Positions 1-5,219 of a DNA stretch of 8,519 nt are shown one piece after another. The stretch is from JAYEHK01 sp034659475 (GTDB lineage: Bacteria > Bacillota > Syntrophomonadia > Syntrophomonadales > Syntrophomonadaceae). The notes below the pieces were generated by a model that did no database searches, had not been told where the DNA came from, and saw nothing but the letters and a program-made list of their open reading frames with translations. Position numbers and translations under genes: made by a program. Position 1 is the stretch's first letter; every line of letters begins with the position of its first letter. The stretch is from NCBI GenBank assembly GCA_034659475.1, contig JAYEHK010000169.1, positions 1 to 8,519 of the forward strand, read 5' to 3'.

Positions 1-313
1 CAATAATCCTACCTGGGGTCGAACTAGGTTGTCTAAAGAACTTTGTCTCATTTGGAACTGGTGCGACCATAACGGCAATCCGAAGGATATCTCCTGTCGA
101 GATATGTTGCGTAAATTAGATGCTAAGGAGCAAATCTGTTTACCAAATATCCAAAAACAAGGTAGACAACCCGGCACTCGGGATATCATAAAGCTGCAAA
201 TACATGACACAACTGAAATCACCTGCAATATCAAAATTGGGCACCTTGCCAGCCATATACTGGGCCGTGTCTGTCGCCGCATTTCGACGGATTGGCAGGA
301 GAAATATGGACAT
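1..313 (+). pseudogene. DUF4338 (DruA-like) protein remnant, partial
   Basis: The frame is open from the left edge of the window, so the 5' end lies outside. The N-terminal part reads RTRLSKELCLIWNW, then NGNPKDISCRDMLRKL and LPNIQKQ, which is the conserved opening of DUF4338 proteins, the family that includes Druantia DruA and transposon-borne relatives. A short HDTTEI segment follows. The frame then jumps directly to KIGHLASHILGRVCRRI and DWQEKYGHP, which in full-length relatives lies well over 100 residues further on. The catalytic-looking middle of the family is therefore deleted in frame. Homology stops after YGHP, where an IS66-like segment begins in another frame. This is a relic, not a working gene. 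Whether the parent was a defence gene or a mobile-element gene cannot be told from this fragment. Confidence 0.75.
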
Positions 314-487
314 CCGAATGAGCAAAACACAACAAAATGTTTCAGGTGGTTTTCGTTCCAAGGATGGCTGTGATGCATTTGACATTCACCGCAGTTATAT
401 TGCTACTGCCATTAAGCATGAAATCTCTGTATTGATGCCATAATGGCTTTGACTTCTGGCAAACCTCTCTTTACATACTCTCAATAA
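306..487 (+). pseudogene. IS66-family transposase C-terminal fragment
   Basis: In the frame of the ATG at 318 the translation runs DIRMSKTQQNVSGGFRSK, then HRSYIATAIKHEISV. This matches the end of the IS66 transposase (TnpC), where relatives read roughly ERDIRM-K-QKVSGGFRS followed by IRSYI-TA-KHG--VFDA. Around 431-434 the frame breaks. Adding one base there restores VFDAIMALTSGKPL and continues to a TAA at 485-487, so a single-base deletion explains the break. Only the last 60 or so residues of a roughly 500-residue protein remain. I could not identify a terminal inverted repeat downstream. The fragment is fused to the DUF4338 relic with almost no spacer. Confidence 0.75.
449..477 (+). promoter_or_regulatory. 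Possible sigma-A promoter upstream of the dCTP deaminase-like gene
   Basis: TTGACT (449-454) is followed after 17 bases by TACATA (472-477). The -35 is good and the -10 is weak. It lies inside the IS66 relic, so it would be a promoter donated by insertion-sequence debris. The start would fall near 484, leaving a 5' leader of about 70 bases that contains the hairpin at 517-536. Confidence 0.3.
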
Positions 488-516
488 ATTTTTAACCCGT
501 TTTTAGGTTTAATTTT

Positions 517-536
517 GAAGGTTGTTATCAACCTTC
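517..536. promoter_or_regulatory. Perfect 8-bp hairpin in the leader of the dCTP deaminase-like gene
   Basis: GAAGGTTG (517-524) and CAACCTTC (529-536) are exact reverse complements around a TTAT loop. The structure ends 18 bases before the ATG at 555. It is not followed by a T-run, so it is not a typical terminator. It could be an operator, a leader RNA structure, or the relic of an insertion-sequence end. Confidence 0.5.
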
Positions 537-554
537 TCTTTGACCTACCCTTCT

Positions 555-1250
555 ATGATAATAGGGGATGCTAAAATTATAGAGAAGATATACGACCATG
601 AGCTGAAAATAGAACCGTTTGTATTGGAAAATATACAGCCTTCCTCTGTGGATCTTACTTTAAGTCGCAAAATAAAAATCCCTAAAAAGTATGATGGGGT
701 AATAGATGTATATAAGGAAAAGGATATAGAACAATATTTTGAAGAAAAAGAAATTAATGATTATGTACTTGAACCAGATACTTTTATTATTGGACAGATT
801 AATGAAATCGTAGGGTTTTCAAAGAATTTGCAGGGAAACATTCAGAACAGAAACAGCGTGATACGTGCAGGAATCGATGTGGGCTTATCTACATATATAA
901 ATCCCGGGTATACAGGGAAGCTTCCTATTGTCATAAAGAATATTGGCCAGATGAATATTCAATTGGTGGCAGGCATGAGGATATGTCAACTGGTAATTAA
1001 TGAAGTAAAACCGGGAGCTAGGCAGGGTTATCATCAAAAGAACGATGCGAAATATCATCTAGAGCAGGATATTCAATTATCAAAAATATACTTAGATAAA
1101 GAATTTACAGAATTTCTCAGCATAAAGGGCAAAGAGACGTTTAATATTGATGAGCTATCAACTTATTTGCTAGATAGGCTAGAGAGAAAGTCCATTGATA
1201 TCAGACGTGAATTAACCGATGAGCAAAAACGAGAAGTCGGTCTGCTGTAG
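555..1250 (+). CDS. dCTP deaminase/dUTPase-fold protein, probably without deaminase activity
   Basis: This is a 231-residue protein of the Dcd/Dut trimeric beta fold. Family landmarks in order are MIIGDAKII at the start (as in Dcd MRLCDRDI), QPSSVDLTL (28-36), NRNSVIRAGI (98-107), INPGYTGKLPIVIKNIG (115-131), GMRICQLV (140-147) and a YHQKNDAKY segment (159-167). Aligned by eye to E. coli Dcd, Arg115 is kept (R104), but Ser111 becomes N100 and the catalytic Glu138 becomes V126, so dCTP deamination looks unlikely. A charged C-terminal extension of about 45 residues is atypical. I chose ATG 555 because homology begins there. A TTG at 522 would add 11 residues with no homology and would sit inside the hairpin. 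No clear Shine-Dalgarno is visible. The gene heads a plus-strand run with the next two. It may be a nucleotide-binding, regulatory or defence-related homologue; that is inference. Confidence 0.85.
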   Translation: MIIGDAKIIEKIYDHELKIEPFVLENIQPSSVDLTLSRKIKIPKKYDGVIDVYKEKDIEQYFEEKEINDYVLEPDTFIIGQINEIVGFSKNLQGNIQNRNSVIRAGIDVGLSTYINPGYTGKLPIVIKNIGQMNIQLVAGMRICQLVINEVKPGARQGYHQKNDAKYHLEQDIQLSKIYLDKEFTEFLSIKGKETFNIDELSTYLLDRLERKSIDIRRELTDEQKREVGLL

Positions 1251-1259
1251 GTGAACGTT

Positions 1260-1505
1260 ATGGGTAAAATGGGTAATAATAGAACTGATGAGTACACAAC
1301 AGAAGAGATTAAGGTGGCACTGAGTAAATTAAGACCGTTTATTATTGAACACCAGCATAGAGAGAGAATCTATAAATACATATCACTATATAAAGAGTTA
1401 CATAATGGCGAAATGCCGTCTCCAAAAGATATCAACAAGTTTAGCGGGTTTCTTATTTCCAATCAAACCTGTGCAATTGAAGCAGATGAATTGTTACATG
1501 AATGA
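1260..1505 (+). CDS. Small hypothetical protein between the Dcd-like and nucleotidyltransferase genes
   Basis: This is an 81-residue protein that I do not recognise. It is charged and mostly helical by composition: TTEEIKVALSKLRPFII is followed by HRERIYKYISLYKEL, then a PSPKDINKFSGFL stretch. There is no signal peptide or membrane segment. ATG 1260 is preferred over GTG 1251 because AGGTGA (1249-1254) sits five bases upstream of the ATG. That Shine-Dalgarno overlaps the stop codon of the preceding gene. Its stop overlaps the ATG of the following nucleotidyltransferase by eight bases. The layout implies translational coupling across all three genes. No HEPN motif (R-x4-6-H) is visible, so it is not an obvious HepT partner. 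Confidence 0.55.
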   Translation: MGKMGNNRTDEYTTEEIKVALSKLRPFIIEHQHRERIYKYISLYKELHNGEMPSPKDINKFSGFLISNQTCAIEADELLHE

Positions 1506-1743
1506 AGTCAAACGAGCTGTCATTTTTGGGTCAAGAGCTCGGGGAGACTACAGATATAACTCGGATATCGATCTTGCAGTCTATGCGCAGGGCAGCCCGT
1601 CTGTAGCTCTGTACTTGGATCTTGATGAAGCAGCAGGAATCTACAAACTTGATTTTATCGATATGACCCGTCTGACCAATTCAAAACTACGTCAACACAT
1701 AGAGGAAGAAGGGATACAGATCTATCCTGCTGTATCTTGCTGA
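1498..1743 (+). CDS. MNT-family nucleotidyltransferase, N-terminally short
   Basis: This 81-residue protein contains a complete GS-x10-DxD nucleotidyltransferase core: G11-S12, then D23 and D25 in NSDIDLAV, followed by YLDLDEAAGIYKLDFIDM. It belongs to the minimal nucleotidyltransferase (MNT) group, which includes MntA antitoxins that AMPylate HEPN toxins. Compared with the intact 98-residue paralogue at 6121-6417, it shares about 42 of 76 aligned positions but lacks the N-terminal helix of about 20 residues. The upstream in-frame extension (towards 1345) has no similarity to that helix and overlaps the 81-residue gene. No strong Shine-Dalgarno precedes 1498, and no HEPN gene is adjacent. It may be coupled to the preceding stop through the ATGAATGA overlap, or it may be a decaying orphan antitoxin. 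Confidence 0.65.
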   Translation: MNEVKRAVIFGSRARGDYRYNSDIDLAVYAQGSPSVALYLDLDEAAGIYKLDFIDMTRLTNSKLRQHIEEEGIQIYPAVSC

Positions 1744-1768
1744 AAGATTTGGTGACTGAGCAGCTTAG

Positions 1769-1784
1769 TGTTAGGCACCTAACA
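1769..1784. repeat. 16-base palindrome downstream of the short nucleotidyltransferase gene
   Basis: TGTTAGG (1769-1775) and CCTAACA (1778-1784) are perfect reverse complements around CA. The core resembles the TGTCAGGCACC-type motif of the REP-like repeat 40 bases further on, so it may be a diverged unit of the same repeat. The two-base loop and lack of a T-run argue against a standard terminator. Confidence 0.5.
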
Positions 1785-1815
1785 TTCTTGAAAAATTTGT
1801 TGAAGTAAAGAGTAA

Positions 1816-1838
1816 CCCCGGTGCCTGACAGTGCGCCA
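1816..1838. repeat. REP-like dispersed repeat, copy 1
   Basis: This 23-base sequence, beginning CCCCGGTGCCTGACAG, recurs exactly at 6924-6946. It is followed at 1847-1865 by a degenerate echo (CGGTGTCGGTGTCTGACA). Repeats built on GGTGCCTGACA and its complement are common intergenic palindromic elements in Firmicutes. This copy lies at the truncated 3' end of the chemoreceptor relic and may mark the break point of that gene. Confidence 0.7.
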
Positions 1839-2216
1839 AGATAACATCGGTGTCGGTGTCTGACATTTGTCTGGTTCCTTCGCTGGTTTTACTACTGTAC
1901 ATCGCTTTTTCAGAAGCTGCATGTGCCAAGTTTTCCGCGTTTGTGTTGACTTGTTCAGAGGTCTGTCCATTGCTGCGTACAGCGCTTAAAAGTGCATCGG
2001 ATGAATTTGCAATAATAATGCTGTTCCTCCAATTAAAAACGTCAATAAAGAAATTTCCGTAAATATTGCTGTCCAGGTAATATTAACGTTGCCCTTGCCA
2101 ATCAAGTGTAATAAGATTGTAGCAATATTCCCTAAACCAGCGATGATAACGGCACCTAAAATAATCCGCCGATGGCCTTCCGTCATGTTCTTTTGAAGTA
2201 GTTGATTATTTTCCAT
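1839..2216 (-). pseudogene. Methyl-accepting chemotaxis protein remnant
   Basis: On the minus strand an ATG at 2214-2216 begins MENNQLLQKNMTEGHRRI. AGGGGG stands nine bases upstream as a good Shine-Dalgarno. Two hydrophobic segments follow (about residues 17-39 and 49-70), as in multi-span Firmicutes chemoreceptors. That frame ends in a stop at about 1986. From about 2020 downwards a different frame continues with IIIANSSDALLSAVRSNGQT, then SEQVNTNAENLAHAASEKA and SSKTSEGTRQMSD. This matches the coiled cytoplasmic part of MCP proteins, where helices precede the signalling tip. Several hundred residues between these segments, and the whole signalling tip, are missing. The relic has therefore suffered an internal deletion with frame loss plus a 3' truncation at the repeat. 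It cannot signal. Confidence 0.7.
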
Positions 2217-2663
2217 CCTACGTTTCCCCCTATTTACCGCTAGTTTCCAGTTAAAGGAAGCTGCTATTTGTATCATCATGACTGTTATTTAATTTGTTAA
2301 TTCTACGTCATTTGAATGAAACAATAAAAATGGCTTCCGATGTCTTACTTGGAACATCTAAATAATATATGTAAATTAAACAATTCTCTGCGAATTTAAT
2401 GTTTTCCTCTAAATATACACAAATGTAATAGAAAATGGGTCAGACTTAGGCTTAGCAACAACATGATTCTGGGATAATGCCAACCACACTAATTGGATTT
2501 TTATACCAGCATGTCTGTGTAAGCACAGCTTTCTTTATGCTAAAAAATTATTGTGAAAAAGTCCCAAACAATTGCCGGGAGAGCTTTGAGATGCTTTTGC
2601 CATGAAATTCGCTTCCGTTCTTTTTGATACCATCATAAGATTAATGAATAAAAGGATTAATCG
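2217..2663. other. Intergenic region without a recognised gene
   Basis: This AT-rich stretch separates the divergent chemoreceptor relic and the ParA gene. I see no convincing coding sequence. One minus-strand frame (about 2410-2535) stays open for about 40 codons but has no start codon, no Shine-Dalgarno and no recognised motif. A small CTGTG-TAAG-CACAG hairpin lies around 2516-2529. Confidence 0.5.
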
Positions 2664-2693
2664 GTGAGTCGCGGGATAGACGTCGAGACTCAC
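2664..2693. promoter_or_regulatory. Hairpin upstream of the ParA promoter
   Basis: GTGAGTC (2664-2670) and GACTCAC (2687-2693) are exact reverse complements around 16 bases and are followed by TTTGTTATATA. The structure ends 25 bases before the -35 element of the ParA promoter. It could be a terminator insulating the operon, or an operator or centromere-like site for the ParA system. No riboswitch family was recognised. Confidence 0.45.
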
Positions 2694-2718
2694 TTTGTTA
2701 TATATATTTCCATAAACA

Positions 2719-2748
2719 TTGTAACATTAACCCATAATTTGGTATAAT
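2719..2748 (+). promoter_or_regulatory. Sigma-A-type promoter of the ParA operon
   Basis: TTGTAA (2719-2724) and a perfect TATAAT (2743-2748) are separated by 18 bases. Transcription would start near 2755, giving a leader of about 30 bases that ends in the Shine-Dalgarno GGAGAGGGGAG. Confidence 0.65.
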
Positions 2749-2786
2749 TTTACTAAACAAAGCGAATCGGAGAGGGGAGATTGTTT

Positions 2787-3743
2787 GTGGAAAGGGCGAA
2801 AATCATTTCCGTTATTAATTGGAAGGGTGGGGTCGGTAAGACGACGTTGACCCATCATCTGGGGACAGGCTTTGCGCATCTGACGGATGGGGAGCGGATG
2901 AAATATTTGGGTACGACGGAGGTACCGAGGGTACTTCTGATTGATAATGATGCACAGTGCAGTTTATCGGTCTCATGCTTGGAGGAACAAGGGTATGGGG
3001 ATCTGATTCTTACGAAGAAAGTCGAGACGATTGCGAATCTATACATTCCTTTCCTGGAAAATGAGCAAGCTGATGTCAATGTCAGATCTCATATCTTGAA
3101 GTGGTCTGTGCGCAGGCAGGGGGCGGGGATGTATCCTCAGGTGGACTTACTGCCGTCTCATCAGGATCTGATTTACACGGATATGGACATCGCGATGTAT
3201 TCACCGGCTGGATATATGACGAATATGAAGAAGGATTCCCGGATCTATAAGTGTCAGGTGCTTCATAACATGCTGGAACAGGTTAGAGATGATTATGACT
3301 TTATATTCATTGATTGTCCGCCCAATCTGAACTATATTACGCAGAATGCGTTTTATGTGAGTGATTATTATTTGATTCCTACCCATCTTGACTTACTCTC
3401 AATTTATGGCCTGACATCGATCACCGGCAAAGTGACGAAATTAAATGAGCTGTTTGGGAACCTGGTTGAGGATTACAAACCGGTAGAGTTAATTGGGATC
3501 GTTCCGAACCGGGTGAAGGAATATAATAAGGAACCAAAGGGCAGCCAGAGTAATATTCTGAAGAGGTTGTATGAATCCTATGGAGATATGGTTTTTCAAA
3601 ATTATGTGACTGAAGGAGATGGGATCAGCAGTGCGTCGCAGATGGGATTTCCGGTTTATGGATTGACAGGTTCAGGGGCGAATGCGAAGAAACAGGCGGA
3701 TGCGATGCAGGCAGTTCTCTGTGAAATGCTGGAACGGATATAG
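2787..3743 (+). CDS. ParA/Soj-family P-loop ATPase
   Basis: This is a 318-residue cytoplasmic ATPase of the ParA/MinD superfamily, which moves DNA or protein cargo through ATP-dependent dimerisation on the nucleoid. The deviant Walker A is KGGVGKTT (13-20) with the signature first lysine. Walker A' is LLIDNDAQCSLS (about 51-62); the usual D-x-D-P-Q has Ala for Pro. Walker B is FIFIDCPPN (about 172-180). A VDLLPSHQDL strand also fits the family. GTG 2787 was chosen because AGGGGAG (2773-2779) lies seven bases upstream; TTG 2781 would leave no room. No N-terminal winged helix is present, so it resembles short Soj-type rather than P1-type ParA. Two inserts (about 30-50 and 80-115) make it longer than the usual 250-260 residues. 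It is followed 11 bases later by a DNA-binding-like partner rather than ParB. Confidence 0.92.
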   Translation: MERAKIISVINWKGGVGKTTLTHHLGTGFAHLTDGERMKYLGTTEVPRVLLIDNDAQCSLSVSCLEEQGYGDLILTKKVETIANLYIPFLENEQADVNVRSHILKWSVRRQGAGMYPQVDLLPSHQDLIYTDMDIAMYSPAGYMTNMKKDSRIYKCQVLHNMLEQVRDDYDFIFIDCPPNLNYITQNAFYVSDYYLIPTHLDLLSIYGLTSITGKVTKLNELFGNLVEDYKPVELIGIVPNRVKEYNKEPKGSQSNILKRLYESYGDMVFQNYVTEGDGISSASQMGFPVYGLTGSGANAKKQADAMQAVLCEMLERI

Positions 3744-3754
3744 AGGTGCGGGAG

Positions 3755-4390
3755 ATGAAGGTGAATCGTATACTGAATGTAATCCGACAGCTAATCCCTA
3801 TCTTGGAGTATTACCGGGATCAAACGGTGACTGAGATGCTAGAGGATATCTATGAAAAGTCCTGTAAGACACCGCCGCAGACATCGTCTTCTTCTACAGG
3901 GGAACCAGGGGTTACCCTGAAACGAAAATCGAATCCTCTTAAGCTATCTCCAGAAGATGCAGCAGCTAGTATACGAGGCATGGATGAGGCTGAACGGATT
4001 CTATTTCTGGCCTCTTATACGATTGAGGATATGAAAAAAATAGCCGACTGTTTGCACCTTAAGTATCTGTCCAATATAAAAAGACAGCCGATTATCGTGC
4101 TCATCACTTACGGGCAAGCGCATACTGTCGAGCAACCATTACGCCCTGCGACGGGGACGAAACCCATACAGGAAGTTTCCCACATAGGGGATGCAGTTCT
4201 TCGGGTACCCACGATGAAACAGGATGAGATCATAAATTTTCTGGCTGCGTATAATAAATCGGAGATTCTTGAAATCGCCCGTCGCCTCAATCTAAGAATA
4301 TCATCCGGTTATCGTAAAGATAACATCATTCTCCTTATTGCCAAACACTTCGGCTACAAAGACATTGACCGCCAAATATCCCCCAAATAA
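3755..4390 (+). CDS. Putative ParA partner with two SAP/HeH-like helical repeats
   Basis: This 211-residue protein has no family I recognise over its full length. An N-terminal helical part (residues 1-35) is followed by a Ser/Thr/Pro-rich linker (about 38-52). Two related segments follow, at about 78-120 (EAERILFLASYTIEDMKKIA, then HLKY, IVLITYG) and 153-200 (QDEIINFLAAYNKSEILEIA, then NLRI, IILLIAKHFG). Each pairs an aspartate/serine-capped helix with a second hydrophobic helix, much like SAP or Rho-N/HeH DNA-binding motifs. The internal duplication is visible directly; DNA binding is inference. ATG 3755 has AGAGGTG six bases upstream and follows the ParA stop by 11 bases, so the two genes are co-transcribed. 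This is the position a ParB or centromere-binding protein normally holds. No ParB HTH or CTPase motif is present. Confidence 0.75.
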   Translation: MKVNRILNVIRQLIPILEYYRDQTVTEMLEDIYEKSCKTPPQTSSSSTGEPGVTLKRKSNPLKLSPEDAAASIRGMDEAERILFLASYTIEDMKKIADCLHLKYLSNIKRQPIIVLITYGQAHTVEQPLRPATGTKPIQEVSHIGDAVLRVPTMKQDEIINFLAAYNKSEILEIARRLNLRISSGYRKDNIILLIAKHFGYKDIDRQISPK

Positions 4391-4422
4391 CTCAAGGACG
4401 CAGTTCGCATTCCTTTTGACTC

Positions 4423-4462
4423 ATACAATAGTCCTCACTGTAATAGGTGGGGACTATTGTAT
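4423..4462 (+). terminator. Long hairpin closing the ParA operon
   Basis: A 16-bp stem (4423-4438 with 4447-4462, one T-G wobble) encloses an eight-base loop 32 bases after the stop codon. There is no downstream T-run, so intrinsic termination is possible but not textbook. Its symmetry and position would also suit a binding site for the partition-like proteins. Confidence 0.55.
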
Positions 4463-4538
4463 ATTAGGACTCTGCTTACATTCATTTTGAAAACGACAAC
4501 CAATAAAAACAGTAATGTAATATTGTTTAGGAAAATGG

Positions 4539-4567
4539 TTTACAAAATATTGCATAAATGTTAATAT
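4539..4567 (+). promoter_or_regulatory. Sigma-A-type promoter of the coiled-coil/ComK-like operon
   Basis: TTTACA (4539-4544) is separated by 17 bases from TAATAT (4562-4567) in a very AT-rich stretch. Transcription would start near 4574 and leave a leader of about 100 bases. A 10-bp inverted repeat, ATGTAATATT (4515-4524) and AATATTACAT (4586-4595), brackets the promoter and could hold a repressor or activator. Confidence 0.5.
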
Positions 4568-4676
4568 AACTGTAATGAAAGGTAAAATATTACATAACAA
4601 TTGATATGCGTAAAATAAAAATGGATTATTATGAGGAAATCGGTCATTGTGTACTGGAGCGAAGGGGGTGAGGTCG

Positions 4677-5219
4677 ATGCAGGATGAGGGTCAGGATTTA
4701 GCAGTAAGGCAGGAGAAGCTGATCCAGGAGGCGCGCAGATGGCTGGAGCAGCGGAAGTTGGAACTAAAAAATAAAGAAGCTGAGTACTTGGAACTGGGAC
4801 TGGAATGTAACAAGATTGACAGGGAAATACAGCTGCTGGAGACCTGGATGAACGAGGTGGCAATACCGGAGAAGTGCGACATCGCTATGTTGAGCCAATC
4901 AGATGAATATGGGGAAAGGGACTTGCCGGAGCGGGATGAAGTGGTGAAGGCAGAACTTCGCGGGGATCATCTGCGCAGGGAAGTGGTTAAGATCCTGGAG
5001 GAAGTGTATCCGGAGGTCATCTATTACCGTGAGATTCTCAAACGCCTGGAGGATAAGGGATTTCAAGTTGGGGGCAAAGATCCCGGACTGAACTTGGTTG
5101 CCCACCTTGCCAGAGAACCCAGGGCTGTTCGGGCGGAAAAACGCGGCATGTATCGCCTGGGCGTGGAAGACGACAGGGGAATGGGGGAATGTGTGAATGG
5201 CAGAGTATCGGAGGATTGA
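4677..5219 (+). CDS. Coiled-coil protein with C-terminal HARE-HTH-like winged helix
   Basis: This 180-residue protein starts with a highly charged helix that looks like a coiled coil (about residues 5-60, rich in Glu, Lys, Arg and Leu). An acidic linker follows. A C-terminal domain (about 98-152) has REVVKILEEVYPEVIYYREI, then LEDKGFQVGGKDPGLNLVAHL and RAEKRGMYRLG. The order of helix, YREI helix, GK-P--NL-AHL helix and RG-Y-LG wing matches HARE-HTH-type winged helices, which are proposed DNA-binding modules. ATG 4677 was chosen because AAGGGGGTG lies six bases upstream. The upstream GTG at 4647 lacks this. The stop overlaps the next gene by 23 bases, implying translational coupling to the ComK-like protein. 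A role as DNA-binding regulator is inferred. Confidence 0.8.
   Translation: MQDEGQDLAVRQEKLIQEARRWLEQRKLELKNKEAEYLELGLECNKIDREIQLLETWMNEVAIPEKCDIAMLSQSDEYGERDLPERDEVVKAELRGDHLRREVVKILEEVYPEVIYYREILKRLEDKGFQVGGKDPGLNLVAHLAREPRAVRAEKRGMYRLGVEDDRGMGECVNGRVSED

Noticed and set aside
1345..1497. Upstream extension of the short nucleotidyltransferase gene from an ATG at 1345
   Set aside because: The added residues have no similarity to the N-terminal helix of the paralogue, the stretch overlaps the better-supported 81-residue gene, and no ribosome site precedes 1345.
1850..2062. Plus-strand open frame of 70 codons
   Set aside because: It is antisense to the chemoreceptor relic, whose minus-strand frames show clear MCP-like segments.
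2410..2535. Minus-strand open frame of about 40 codons reading QLVWLALSQNHVVAKPKSD
   Set aside because: It has no start codon, no ribosome site and no recognised family, so chance in an AT-rich spacer is more likely.
4561..4863. Minus-strand open frame of 100 codons, rich in Pro and Ser
   Set aside because: It lies opposite the coiled-coil/winged-helix gene, has low-complexity composition typical of an antisense shadow and no ribosome site.
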